DNA from: Cavia porcellus
Lineage: Eukaryota > Chordata > Mammalia > Rodentia > Caviidae
Length of the DNA stretch: 64,000 bases
NCBI RefSeq assembly: GCF_034190915.1
Contig: NW_026947489.1
Location: forward strand, 55,242,001-55,306,000
Reading direction: 5' to 3'
The position numbers and the translations under genes were made by a program. The notes under the pieces are model-generated. The model was not told the origin of the DNA. It saw nothing but the letters and a program-made list of their open reading frames with translations, and made no database searches. Position 1 is the stretch's first letter. Each line of letters begins with the position of its first letter. Of this stretch, positions 49,901 through 62,019 are shown in pieces.

Positions 49901-50061
49901 CTGGTTGACTGTTCCCAAAACTAAGTGTAAACGTTTAGGCCCAGATGTTCAACAAACACAAAACCTTGGATTCGACTCCTTCCTTCATAAAGTTGTGATT
50001 CCACATGGCAATTATAAAAATCTGCGAGTGATTTCACACCATAATTTTAGAAACGGAGACA

Positions 50062-50062
<1 letters not shown>

Positions 50063-50111
<49 letters not shown>

Positions 50112-50352
50112 CACACAAGTGGCTAGATATATGACATATAGATGACAGATAGATAATAGATAGACCATTGGGTGGCTGGGTGGGTAGATGGGTGGATGAA
50201 TGGATTGATGGGTGGCTGGGTAAGTGGATGGATTGATGGGTGGATATATGATAACTTAGTGAGTGGGTGGGTGGATAGATGATAGATAACAGATCATCGG
50301 GTGGGTGGATTGGTAGATGGATGAAGAGATAGCAGATAGGTATGATAGATGG
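50063..50352. repeat. (GA)n plus GATA/GGAT-type satellite
   Basis: An uninterrupted (GA)n at 50063-50108 is followed by about 240 bp of imperfect GATA, GGTGGAT and GGGTGGCT units. The minus-strand ORF 50047-50370 (Ser/His/Ile-rich) is a translation of the satellite, not a gene. Confidence 0.93.
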
Positions 50353-52113
50353 ACAAAAACTACAACCCAAGTCCCTTATGAACCAAACCCAGACTCTACA
50401 CCTTCACATTCCAAGTGCTCCCAACTTGTCTCCTGTTCACCCTCTTTTGTGTCCTCCCAATTCCTTCCAAAGTACAGCCCAAGGACCAATGAGCTGGCCG
50501 CCCCCCTTCCCTGGGAGAAAACAGGCTTATGTTTTCCTCCTTCAGACGACTTCACTCTGCCAGTCTAAGAGTTGAATCACAATGTCAGTGATTCTCTGCA
50601 TCCTTTTAGAATTGGGGGATGTTTTGTATTCAATTTTCATGTACTATTAGTACTACGCCCTGCCCATCCCATAAGTCATATTTTCCAAGCCAGAATCTAA
50701 GCACCTTGAACCCACTTGGATGATCTTCTTATATCATCAGCTTCCTTCTAGTCCCAGTTCACAGGGAGCTGGACAGAAAAATCCCACAAAAGTCCTCATG
50801 CTGCGTGAGGAGGTAATGGGAGCTTGTGTCTGCCAACCAAGACAGGATAAGAGGACAACTTGAGCCTTAAGCCAAAGTCTTTCTCTGCCTGCAAGGAGTC
50901 GGGCTCCTCAGTTAGCCTGTTGTAATCGCTCGCCTGTGCCTTGGGGGCTCACGGGCCAGGTGCACTGGGAGACAGATGTCACCTTCTCAGGATCACAGAG
51001 GGAAGATGCCCCAGGCCGAGGCCACAAGCTGCTGGCATCCCTAGATTTAACCAACTGTATACTCCTCTGAGGCACACAACTTCCAGGGAGGTCTTTGTAA
51101 CTAGACCAGATGCAACAAGCATCCTGCAGGAAGCATTTGGGTATCAGGGCAGCCACCTGCTACCACACTCAGCAGTTCTGAGCTCAGCAAATGCACCATC
51201 AGCGCGCACATCTGCAGCAGGTAGGAAACAGCTTCCTGACTCCGGCTTTTTCCTCTACTGATGACCGCACCCAGGAACTCACAGGGATGCAATATCAACA
51301 ACCCTGGAGACATTTCGGGCAAATCAAAGTTACAGAGGCAAAGAAAGACTCAAACAAGAAAGACCTCCATCAAATCGGTCAAATCTACATTGTTTTTGAC
51401 ATTTTCACTCAAGCTCCTTTATTCTTTTCATCTAATTCATATAAAATGGAGCCATAATGTTATAAAAATGAGCAATATTATATTACACTCATTCATGTTT
51501 TCAAAAGCACTCTCCTGAATTTTTTATTCTTCTTCCCTGTCTTCCTCCTTCTGCCTTTCTCCCATACATTTGTTTATTCCTGAAAAGTCACTTGGTAAGT
51601 TACCAAAATGTATTTTGCCTTGAGCACTGCAGGAAAAATACAGCCTAAAATAGAAGTCACTGATGCTCATTATATAAATTAATTTCTAAAGTATCCACAA
51701 TGTATGGTGATTACAGCCGGTGGCCATTAAAGTGATTTTAAATATAAAATTATATTGCAACCATGATGTATTCTCAGACTTCCACCAAAGGAGCTTGAAA
51801 TAAAATTATTAGACACTGTTTCAACATTGTTTTTTAATGCATGATAAGTAGCTTCTGAATATTTGTTTGGTAAATGCACAAACCTAGAAGTGCTAAATTT
51901 TTCTAACAAGGTTCTTTGAAACAATTACATAGTTTGGGAGAAATGTATACTATAAACACCTCTAGGTTTAATGAAATGCTAGTCAGCTGTAAAATGAAAA
52001 TTTCTCTGCCCATTCAATGATGTGTATTCTAAAGTTATACAGACTCATTGATACAAAATGTTCTTACTTAAAAAAAAAAAAATCTTATGCTTGAAGTATG
52101 ATTTGGTGTTTTT

Positions 52114-52127
52114 CCAGTAGGTGGCGC
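52114..52127 (+). promoter_or_regulatory. Candidate CTCF motif, perfect core
   Basis: CCAGTAGGTGGCGC agrees with all 14 positions of CCASYAGRKGGCRS. Confidence 0.5.
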
Positions 52128-52754
52128 ATTAGACTAGAGAACGTGATCAAACAGTGCGGGCTGACATTTTCTACTATTTTGAGGAAATTTTATATAGAAT
52201 ACAAATCACCTAATGGCCTCACTAATTCTTTTAAATGCATCAATATGGAAGAATTCCAAATGCACTTGGCCTGAAAAGGCAGCAATATTTGACTGATTAC
52301 ATTACCATACTAACAAAGGCACCGTGACAATTGTAATGAATACATATAATACCTCACATTTTAAAATTGGTAATCAAGTCATGCAAAGGCACCTGGCATC
52401 TATGGAAGGGAAAAGCATGCACAGTAAAGAAAAATCTGTCTCCTAAGTCCTTGATTTTGAGACCCCAGTGACTTTTTGGAAAACAGCCACCAGCCCCAGG
52501 GAGTTTGCTATTATTACAGGGTCTCAGAACAGCCAGTAGGAGGCTCACGCCTTTGTGGGGCTCGCTTTCTCTTCCTGCCTTCTGTCCCTTTCTGGTGCGT
52601 TGCAATGACAGTATCCTTAAATGACACCCAAATAGGTGCCACCCCAGAGCTGGATCTTAGAAGGAGACCTCTGCTGAATGCCACAAAAGTCTGGAAAAAT
52701 ACTACTCTGGTATTTTTCTGGTCCATTGTAGTGAATCATTCTCAAAGAAACTAG

Positions 52755-52860
52755 TGTCTGATCCAACCTGTTGTCTCACAAATGAGGAAACTGGTGGCTT
52801 TGTGACTTGTTAATATCACAGCTGTTCAGTGGCACAGACAAGATGACACCCTGACCCTGC
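52755..52860 (-). mobile_element. MIR-like trace
   Basis: TCTCACAAATGAGGAAACTG, CTTGTTAATATCACAGCTG and TCAGTGGCACAGACAAG follow antisense MIR order. Confidence 0.6.
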
Positions 52861-54458
52861 CCTCCTCCCTTATGTGGTAAACGTAGGCGTTACTGTAGTT
52901 GGCAAAGTCCCCTGGTAACCCTGGCAAAGAGAAGACAGGAAGTCCTGCATGTGAACCCCGTGTGATCCAAAACGGGGCCTTTAGAGGAGATTGAGTTGAG
53001 AGCTGTACTTTGAGCAACGATTGAAAAGACCATAATTTGATGTTGTGAATGGGATTTAGGAAGCAGGCCCTGGTTATAAAGAGAGGGAGTGAGTCATGGG
53101 TGTGACTGGAGCAGAGATCTGGTCCCTGGACCCTGTCCCTCTGGGTCCTCCCCTCTCCTCTGCTTCCCAGCCACCACCGGCATTGGGAAGGATGCAGGAA
53201 ATCTCAGGCCTTTGTCCAGAGCCCCAGAATTCTGCCCCCATCACAGAGTCAGGGCTGCTGCAAAACTCTGTCCCTCAATCTCAGAAGAGGGCACCCAGCC
53301 CCTCCTTCAGTCCAACATGGTCCATACCGTCTAGCAATTTCTTCTCTGTTTCATATCCAAAACATAAACAGCCAGATAAAATCCCTTTGAACTCTGCCAA
53401 TGCAAACTGTGGTTTAAAAATGGAAATTGCAAAATAATACCTGGGCAGACATTAAAGCTTTAACTCCAGTATGTAAGACAGGAGGCCCAGCCTGCATCAG
53501 TATGCTTTTAATGGCTTAATGGTAAATGTTGAACTAATGAGTGTCCCCTTAAGGTTGTCCTGGGGCACATGTAATGAGACTCTATTACACCATCTCCTAT
53601 TGCCTTTTAACTGCCAGCAAAATGACAACCAGCTAAATGTACATCCGAATAGCTCACTCAGACCCCAAAGAAATTACCTTGAAATTATCACACTTGACCG
53701 TGGCAAATGTGGCCAGGTCCACTTGGGAGGAGAAGACACCTGTTACTGTAAGTGAAACGCTGGACTCTGTCATTTCTTTGGGCTTTTCAGGTTGAGCTTC
53801 TCTTGCCTCATCTGATTTTGTCTTTTGAATGTAAATATGTAAAATGCAGTTGATGCTCCCCATCCCTAATGGACGCGAGCAGGCTAGTTGTGGTCAAGAG
53901 ACATTGTCACCCCACCACAGGCCACTCTGTCCCCGTAGTCAGGCATAGCTGGTTAAGAAGACCAACCCTACCCTTTGTGACTTTGGATTTTTAAAAACAA
54001 TACCAAAAGAAGTAAAGAAAATACCTGTTTAATGTGTATTAAATAAAATGCCATACAAAATGTGGTAAAGAGCAGGTGTGCTCTTGTCCTCCTGTTATCT
54101 GGTCCCTTCAAACTGAGGGACTGGGGCATCCATTTGCTCAGAAAGTATGAGACCTGCACCCAGAAAGGAGACCAAAGCCACACAGTCAGCAAAACACAGG
54201 CTGCAGATATACGAAGTGACTGTGATAAAGGTACCGATCAGGTCTAGGGAGGTCCCAAGGCTGAGAGAGTGGACCCCAAGATGGACAAACTTGGAGGGTG
54301 TGGGCTAATTGGGAAGCAAAACTCCTCTCTGTCAGGGTCTCCCAGCTGGTCCTGAAGATTAAGCTGATAAACAGAGAGTAAGAGAAGCAAACATAAGGTT
54401 TTTCTGCATTAAAGGGGTGATCAAAATATGTGATGAATGTTTAAAATTTAAAGATTTG

Positions 54459-54755
54459 TTACAGAAAAGGACACATTGCTATTAGTTCCCGCAAAGCGCT
54501 CCCACTTTCCTGCCGCTTTCTGAAGCGGTTCCGGAAGTCGTCTTTCATGCCGCCTTTTTGAGATGTGATCAGAAATATGGTCAGTCCTGCCGAGTACCAT
54601 CCAGCAGAAAGAAACAGAAACAGGCGCTGTATTTTCCTTAGCAAGAAGCTGAACGTTGTAAAAGCAGTTAGACCGCAGTGCTTATAACAGGTTGGGCACA
54701 GTTGTAGACAGTGGCTAAAATGTATAGGGTGGAGCCTAAAAGCCGCTGGAAGCAA
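54459..54755 (-). other. Unidentified 98-codon ORF in a CpG-richer patch
   Basis: Frame opens at 54755. The translation has a hydrophobic segment (FLFLSAGWYSAGLTIFLI) followed by a basic stretch (KDDFRNRFRKRQESG). CpG dinucleotides are more frequent around 54490-54550 than nearby. I do not recognise it: it could be a processed pseudogene, an unknown LTR or chance. No poly-A tail or target duplication was seen. Confidence 0.25.
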
Positions 54756-55082
54756 TTCTAAAGAGGTTTGTTATCAAACTTCGACTTCTCTCAGCCTTGC
54801 CGCTCATTTGACTTTGCAATGAAAGAATCAACATTAAAAAATGTCCATTCATTATCACCATAGGAGATTTTTCCCTGAAAATTTTGTATTATTATTTTTC
54901 TATAATGAATGTTTATTTCTGTAACCATTTTTAAGTTTTTTAACAAAATAGATTAAATGACAATCTGTTTTGTATTAAGCATTTGTATTGATAATCTATT
55001 AAAGTATTTGGGGAGATTGTCCCTGTGAGGTATTGTTGGCCTTTGACAATGGAGGAGATAAAGCAGCAGTTACCCAAGTGTG

Positions 55083-55096
55083 CCATGAGGTGGCGC
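55083..55096 (+). promoter_or_regulatory. Candidate CTCF motif
   Basis: CCATGAGGTGGCGC matches 12 of 14 core positions. Confidence 0.35.
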
Positions 55097-55963
55097 CAAA
55101 GCAGCCAGCGGATATTTACCAGCGAACACGAATGGCCTTTGCTCCAAAGAACCTTTATCAAATTTTTTCAAATATTTAAGATTCTATGGCTAGAAAAGCT
55201 GCCTTGTTAGTGATGCATTTGTCATTAGAGAACATTTTCGAAATGACGGTCAAATATGCGTATGTCTGCTTTAATAGTTTTTCCCCCTCTCTTTGAACTT
55301 TTGCTGCAATCCTACATAGGCAAAAAAAAAAAAAAACCTTACAGAACCAGTTCTGCAAGTCAAAATTCTCAAAAATCCAGGAGATGAGATGACTCAAACA
55401 GTGCACCCTGCCCGCTCAACGATCTCGGAGTTCCCATTAGGCAGTTTCCCAAGTCAGCTGTACATACTCATAAATAATGAATGATCATCTCCAAAGACAC
55501 TGCTTCTCAGTGAGGTGGGAGGCTCCTTGGCTCCCTGGCTCCCTGTACGATCTCGCTGACACGCGTCCTGCCTCGGGTCACAGCTGCCCCTCCATCCTTG
55601 CCAACGGGAGGTTTTTCTCCTCTTCAGCCCCAGTTGCTAGTGTAGCAGTTTGGGGGTGCCCGTGGGGCCACCTTCAACAAGTGGCTGCTTGTGCTGGCTC
55701 CTTTCTCTACATAATCCACGTGGTTCCCACGAGAATGCAGAATAGGGAAGCAAAACCAGTTTTATGACCCACACCTGTCCTTCTGCCACTCCAGCAGGTG
55801 TGGAACTCACTGCAGAGGGATGAATGGGGCCAAAGGAGAGGTTTCACACAAGTGAACACAGAAAAATCCAGAAAGCTCTACATAAACGTAACTAGGCTGT
55901 GGTTAAAAGCTCAAAATACACAGCAAGAAAGAAGCACAAAAGCTGTATTAAATTGCACCAATG

Positions 55964-55964
<1 letters not shown>

Positions 55965-56004
<40 letters not shown>

Positions 56005-56013
56005 CATGCATCT
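55965..56013. repeat. (TG)n microsatellite
   Basis: A long TG run with a CGTGCATGCA end, about 450 bp upstream of the third exon. Confidence 0.96.
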
Positions 56014-56464
56014 GAAGATCAATATTGCCCTGTACTCATGCAAAAGTGAAGGACATAGTTCAGAGAAAGGCTCCTTAGGAAAGCTCAGTGCTATCAGTGC
56101 AGCTCAGAGAACAGCACTAGAGAGATTGGATCAAGCAAATTTCATTCTATTAAAATGAACAAAGATCTTAATTCCACAGGCAGACAGCATATCCACTTAG
56201 AGTATCCACCACTGGAGATCAACTCAGAAAGTTTCTTCATTTACCAAGCTCAAATTCTTTTCAAATAGCCACCTTCTATCTTCTCTCCATCCACAAGAAG
56301 AAACGGACTTCCATTTTCGCAGGTTGGGTTTCAGAGTCTGGGCTGGTTAAATAAGATATCAGGAAACCAGGGTTCAAAGAGTGATGTCATCTCCCGGTGA
56401 AGAGTCTATTCCAGTGTGGGATGATGACATTGTCCTAATCATGTGCCTTATTTTCTCCCTACAG

Positions 56465-56558
56465 CTAGATCATTATCCTTCAGTGAGTTACCATCTGCCA
56501 AGTTCATCAGACACACTCTTCAATTCTCCCAAGTCACTCTTTCTTGGAAAAGTTATAG
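56465..56558 (+). CDS. CNTNAP2: CNTNAP2 exon, later part of laminin-G domain 4
   Basis: Third Caspr2 exon in the window. The acceptor is TTTTCTCCCTACAG|CT and the donor G|GTAAGA. It is 94 bp, starting in phase 0 and ending after one base of the next codon (expected Glu if the next exon starts AA). It encodes [20 protein letters not shown] and then [11 protein letters not shown], which follows directly on the previous exon in the Caspr2 proteins I remember. The next exon, which should carry the two cysteines closing LG4, was not found in the 7.4 kb that follow. The ATG-initiated frame around it (from 56381) is intronic upstream and stops shortly after the donor. Confidence 0.95.
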
Positions 56559-57144
56559 GTAAGAATTTGGTTCATTAGGTATAAATGTATGTGAGCAATA
56601 TACCTGGTGTGAGAATTATATTACCTGATGTGAATTTGAATTTTAACATTACCAGAAATTTATCTCACTAGTGTCAGTCACGGGCATGTTCTCCATGAAG
56701 AGAAGTTAACACTGTGATTCTGAGTGGTTTTCCAAGAACCATGATCAATCAAACCATCATGTGCTCTTTGGTTTATTAGAGACCTCTAACTAGGAGCAGC
56801 ATTTAACTTGTTCTTTATGTAAGCATGTCAGTGTGATTTTCTTTTCCTCCTACCCCCAAGGACACCTAGTGGATATTATTTACAAATTATTTGCAACTGT
56901 AATAGGAATTAGAATACACTTTCCCTGAGTGTGATTGGACTTACGAGTTGCCTCTGCCCTTCTCTTCCATATAAGAGGTTGGTGCTATCCAGACGAAAAT
57001 ACAGATGTCATAAGTTTAGAAATTTTATGAGCCATGGACATTTCTCTTTACTATGAAAATGGGTACTGTGACCTTTGGATGGGAATTAAGTTGGTGGTGA
57101 TGTGTGGGCTGTGGAGAAGTCATTCTTTGTATTCAGAGTAGGTA

Positions 57145-57582
57145 GTGAGGATGTTACACACCCAGTCCATTTTTCCCCCACCCAGTTTGTCAATTCCTGA
57201 AGCCATAAATTTTGCAAGAGGTTTTGATATAGCAATTTTAGGTTTATCAGACGGAAAGAAACTGACACTCAAACAAGTGGAGAAAACCAAACTTTTTTAC
57301 ACCAGCAGGTTCAGAGGAGCTGTGTACCCCAAAGCAGGGATCTTTTGTGAGGGAGTGTGGCTTTACAAATATGAGAACAAACCAGAAACAGTAACAGGTC
57401 GGGTACAGCTTGTACCTCTGGTACAAGCCCATGTACAGAAGCAAAAGAAACACTGCAGACTGCTGACGTATTTGGAAACATCTGGAAAACAAAACTTCTA
57501 CAATTTTATTCACAAGACAGTCAAACATGGAGAGGCCCTGCCCACCCTACCTCCCAACTCAAAACCACCTCCCCAAGAATAG
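57145..57582 (+). other. Unidentified 145-codon ORF
   Basis: The longest open frame in this intron apart from L1 ORF1. The translation is Lys-rich with no domain I know (sections such as FARGFDIAILGLSDGKK and LYKYENKPETVTGRVQ). On the minus strand the same stretch has AATAAA (plus about 57506-57511) and a TGTAACA-like end, so it may be an antisense LTR of unknown family. There is no splice evidence linking it to CNTNAP2. Confidence 0.3.
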
Positions 57583-57837
57583 GATTCAGGGGTGTTTAGG
57601 GATTAAAAAATCAGGGTGGTCAGAGATGTGGGGAAAGATAATTCATTATTTCCCAAAAAATGAGGCATCATCAGTGGTTTGCACGTGCATGATCCATCTC
57701 CCTTCCTCCTCATAAGCTGCAGGCTCAGAATGTAGCAGTGTTGGTGTATTTGTGGGTGGAGTCTTGAGACCTTTGGAATCTAAAGGTAGCTTATGGAAGA
57801 CAGTTTAAGCCAAGACAAGGCTATCTCCAATCAGCTT

Positions 57838-57895
57838 TAATATATATATATATTATAGATATAAATATACATGGATATATATAGATATGTCACAG
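57838..57895. repeat. AT-rich (TATA)n stretch
   Basis: TA repeats broken by TATAGATATAAATATACA-like units. Confidence 0.9.
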
Positions 57896-58389
57896 AGCCG
57901 AACTTCCTTTGGTTTGTAGTTTTTCTTTGTTTTAGTTTATCAGAGATTTGGCAATAATAGAATAGAACAGATGTAGGCAGAGTGTGTTAGACTTGAGTTG
58001 AGGCCCATCTCTGTTGATGTTGTGGCTTTAATGCTTTGCTACTTTAACTTCTGAGAGCCAGGATTTTCTCAAAACTGAAGTGAAGAACATAGAGTTCATT
58101 TGTCTTGCATTGAGATTGTTTGCCTTTTTTAAATTTTATTTTTTGATCTATATGCAGCAGCAAGATTAGTGCCTGGCATAGAGAAAATGTTCAAAGCAGA
58201 TTTCTGGAGTAAATGAACTATTCTTTTACCTTTAAGCTGATCACATCTTAGGACTTAACCAACCTAACATATAAGTAATGGAAATAATTGTCATTGTCTG
58301 CTGCTTCTGCCAATCAATGATAATGCTATCTACAGTGTGTGTAGGACAGTCTACACCCCTCCCAATACCACCCCAAACCACTGTGCCCT

Positions 58390-58792
58390 TCTTATGGTTT
58401 ACATATAACAGATCTCCCAAAGTCTCCTGTGCTGAGAGCTGATTGGCTTTCCCAAAGCGTTCTAATTTCATCAAGTGGAAGAGCTTATTGGTCCTCCTGA
58501 GTTCACTAGCTGAATCAACTTTTAGGAGGTGGAACCTGATTGGATAAAGCAGCTCCCTTTGGCTTTGACGTGTTTATTTTGTCTCTGGTTCCTTCATTTC
58601 TGCGCTTTCTGTCCCTGTTTACTGGCCATGATGAGATGAGCAGCTTAGCTCTACCGGGCCTTTTCATCAGAATGTTCTGCCCCACCTCTGGTCCACAGCA
58701 ATGGAACCAGCTGACTGTGGACTAACTTTTCCCACCTTTAAACTTCAGGAAATTCTCGAGTGTTTTGTCATAGTGATGCAATACTAACACAA
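58390..58792 (+). mobile_element. MaLR-like solo LTR
   Basis: Starts CTTATGGTTTACATATAACA, includes GGTGGAACCTGATTGG, GGCCATGATGAGATGAGC and GACTGTGGACTAACTTTTCC, and ends GTGTTTTGTCATAGTGATGC then AATACTAACACA, the typical MaLR 3' end. Confidence 0.75.
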
Positions 58793-59839
58793 CCCTCATA
58801 GTACCGAGAAGGACACCCATGCTGAGAACTGTTAGATTTCTTTTCTTAAAGCAGTCTCACTGTCAACTGTGATGCTAGTGACATCGTGGATGACAAAATT
58901 CTGCTTTGGGGCTGTCCTGTGCACTGCAGTATCCTCAGTCCTCACTCACGGATGCAAGTAATTCCCAAGTTATAAGAACCAAAAGGAACTCCAGACATTG
59001 CTAGAAATCCCTCCACAAGAGCAAAATCACCACCACTAAGACTCATTGACTTAAAGTCCTCCACTTAGTCCACTCAAAGATGGTGGTTGATAAGTGTAAT
59101 ATGTGACCAGGCTAACTCAGCTTTGCCTAATGGCACTTGCATCTTCCACAGTGACAGAGAAGCAAAAAAGACATCACTGGACCTGCTGAGAATACAATTC
59201 TGCCAATACAATCAAAAGAGTCACAGGCAGACCCAAGGAAGGAACTTTGGGTGCTTAGGGAGACCGGTCATTGGCCCTTCAAACTGGTAATCCTTAACTG
59301 TTTGATCTTGTAGTAGGAACAGGATCAGCCAGGAGTGTTTTTAAGTTTTCCTTTGAAAGTAACATGCAGTTCAGTGAGAGGCAACCCCATCTGCATTCCC
59401 AGCTATGTAAATATTCATCTGACGACTCGGTTTCCACAAGTGCCTAGAGAGAGTAATGCCCTCCAGTCATTGCTTTGCTAGGTCAGCCTCTAAGCAGACA
59501 CTGATCCCATAAGAGAAAGAGAAGGATGTGGAGCTAAATAAACATGCGGCTTCCCACGGAGCTCCTCACTGAGTACTGCTTGGAAAATGACACATAGGAA
59601 GGAAACTCAAAAAAAAGGAAACTAATCAGGGACAAGTTTGAGGTTTATAAAGGAAGAAGATGAGACAATTTAGGCATAAATCTGAGACAGATCACTGTCA
59701 AGTGCTGCAGAAGTTTAACATGGATCCTTACATATCCCTAAGCCCTCTGGCAGGGAAGCAAGGTCACCAGTACCAGGAAAGGCTCATAGAGTAAGACTCA
59801 TGTCCATTCTTGTCACTCACTGCCTGAGTGGCATCCCAG

Positions 59840-60015
59840 ATTTTATGTATCTGCCAGTTTCGTGGGTAAAGATGCAGGTTTAGTAAATTTGCAAATGACA
59901 GCCAATTGAGAGGGAGTGTTCAGTATACTGAAGAAACACTTCACAAGTATCTTGACAGGCTAGAAATATAGGATAAAAATAATGAGATGAGAAATTTAAT
60001 TCTTGTACTTAGACC
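59840..60015 (+). mobile_element. CR1/L3-like LINE trace
   Basis: TTAGTAAATTTGCAAATGAC, AGCCAATTGAGAGGGAGTG, TATCTTGACAGGCTAGAAAT and TTCTTGTACTTAGACC follow the reverse-transcriptase C-terminal part of ancient mammalian CR1/L3. The poly-A run after it may be a later insertion or slippage. Confidence 0.5.
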
Positions 60016-60039
60016 AAAAAAAAAAAAAAAAAAAAAAAA
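60016..60039. repeat. A-run
   Basis: 24 consecutive A, followed by a GAAGAA-rich stretch. Confidence 0.95.
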
Positions 60040-61970
60040 GGAGAAGAAGAAGATGAAAAATAAGTACCTAAGTAAAATCAGGCAGTTAAATGGAAGTTGG
60101 GAAATTCTTGGTGTCCAGAAAAAAAATCTCAAGCGTTGGTCTTATGGAGAGTGTGATATGTGCCAGTGTTATTGTTACTGTATGCAGTGGCTTCCCAGAC
60201 TGATTCCTAGGTTCTCATGCACAATGAATAAAGAACTCGATGCGGTATATGACAGTAAGGAGACAATGGTGTCGATACACCAGAGTGAGCAGGCTTGCGC
60301 TGGTGAAAGGAAAATGGAGCAAGGGCTGAGGGATTAGGGTCTAGAGCACTCCCATGGGGTCATTTAGAGCATGATTGAAATCATGATTGACAGGATGCTC
60401 ATTCCTGTCACTTGTGTCTATAGTGCATGCCCTTTCCGTAGTTCATTCTGTTATAATTGGATGCATGAAAACCTTTAACGAGCTCCAGGTAAAGAATGGT
60501 TGCTATAGCTTATGCAGGAGGATCTGGGATGCACAGGTCCTGGTTTAGGATTTTGAAATTATCTAGGGCAGGCTCAAGGACTCTTTAGATTTCTTACCTC
60601 TGCCTCCAGATAGTGCAGTCTGGGACAGGGTAGAAGAGGGTTTGGCCCTTGGAATTACCTAAATTCAGGTGAGTGGAGGGAAGAGGTTCCATAGCCCCAG
60701 CTGTATTGTCTACATTATTGTGATGACTGATTCGTAAATGAATATAATATCAAGGTGCATTGAGGGGAGGATGAGCAGAGCAGGGCTATTAATCTGGGAA
60801 GACCAGATAGACATAGACCCAGGAAAGAAATGTCAAAAGCCTGGAGGTATTTACGCAGAAAAAGAGATGACTTGAGAGAAGCAGGGAAATCAGTTTCCAG
60901 TCCTTGACAATTGCTCCGTGAAGGAAGGACTGGGCTCCGTGGAGGCTGACTGAAGAGGACTGCAGGGGAACGCGAGCCGAGGGTGTGAAGCAGAGCACTC
61001 AGCTCCGTGTGAGGGGAAGCTTGCTGAGAGTTGCAGCTACTCTCAAACGAGTGACGTTTATTTTCTGGTAGTAGACCTCACTATGGCGAGTATTCAACAA
61101 AAGTGAAATGGAAATTTGTACCTACACTAAGACAAACCAGATTAGATGAAACCTAAATGCCCTGGAAACTTGAAGATTGATGTAAAAGTAAGTTTCTTTT
61201 CTGAAATAGTAAGAAATGCAATATTAAAGTAGAAGGAATGGCCAATTCCACTTGAGCTGAGGGGATGATTATATTCGAGCTCCTTGATACCACATGCTGC
61301 ATGGTGGGTCACAGATATGAATTTAGAAGAATGTCAATGTACACAGCCCATCACATCACTGTAAATTCTTGTTAGAATATGTCTGGAGCTGTGTTCATTT
61401 TCATTTTAGAAAGTTGTTTCCAAGCCCACCTTTATTAAGTTTGTTTCAAATTGCTTGGCCATATTGTAACCCATAGGTTAGTAGTTTAAAATCATAACAA
61501 AGTAGATCACTTCTATTATAAAATGACATTTATTCCTTTGTAAAAGTTAGAGGCTCTGCTTAAAAAGGAGTACTAATGTAGATTAATTACCGCTCTATTG
61601 ACTCTTCTGTGTCTCGGGAGGTAAAATTAAAAATGAGTTTATATATACTTGAGTTTAGTATAGTTTGTAGGTCCTATTGCTCCTAGATCCTGATGATTTC
61701 CAAAACTGCTTCATTATCTAAAGCAACTTTGATCAGAGATTTATCTATCAGCAGCTATTCTATGATTTCTATGATAATGTAAACTTTAATATAATTCTTT
61801 ACTACTTTCTATTGAAGAGAAATCTTTATTCCAGAAGTTTTCAGAACTTTCTGGAAGTTTGGTAAAGCCTTACACAGCAGGAAGCAACACATTTATTCAT
61901 TCATTGGTAAAATGGCATTCTGCAGTAGGTATTACATTGCTGGCTGGATATTCCTGCCCCAAAAGTGATG

Positions 61971-61975
<5 letters not shown>

Positions 61976-62017
<42 letters not shown>
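61976..62017. repeat. (TA)n microsatellite
   Basis: Uninterrupted TA tract of about 42 bp. Confidence 0.97.

Positions 62018-62019
<2 letters not shown>

Larger units (their letters stand above)
30426..56464 (+). other. CNTNAP2: CNTNAP2 intron, complete, 26,039 bp, phase 0
   Basis: Flanked by GTATGC and CTACAG. It carries a MER2-like Tigger element, B1 SINEs, a MaLR-like LTR, several MIRs, three L1 fragments, a GA/GATA satellite and candidate CTCF motifs. I see nothing identifiable in 30430-31050, 31390-33170, 33310-35170, 36010-37425, 38550-39850, 40040-40640, 42380-44230, 44350-45500, 45560-46640, 46740-48630, 49900-50060, 50360-52100, 52870-54450 and 54760-55950. The stretch 44960-45560 has more CpG than its surroundings but no recognised element. 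Confidence 0.9.

Noticed and set aside
50047..50370. 107-codon Ser/His/Pro-rich ORF
   Set aside because: Direct translation of a GA/GATA-GGAT satellite.
59987..60337. 116-codon ORF starting with a lysine run
   Set aside because: The lysines come from a 24-bp A-run; the rest shows no domain and lies over a CR1/L3-like trace.
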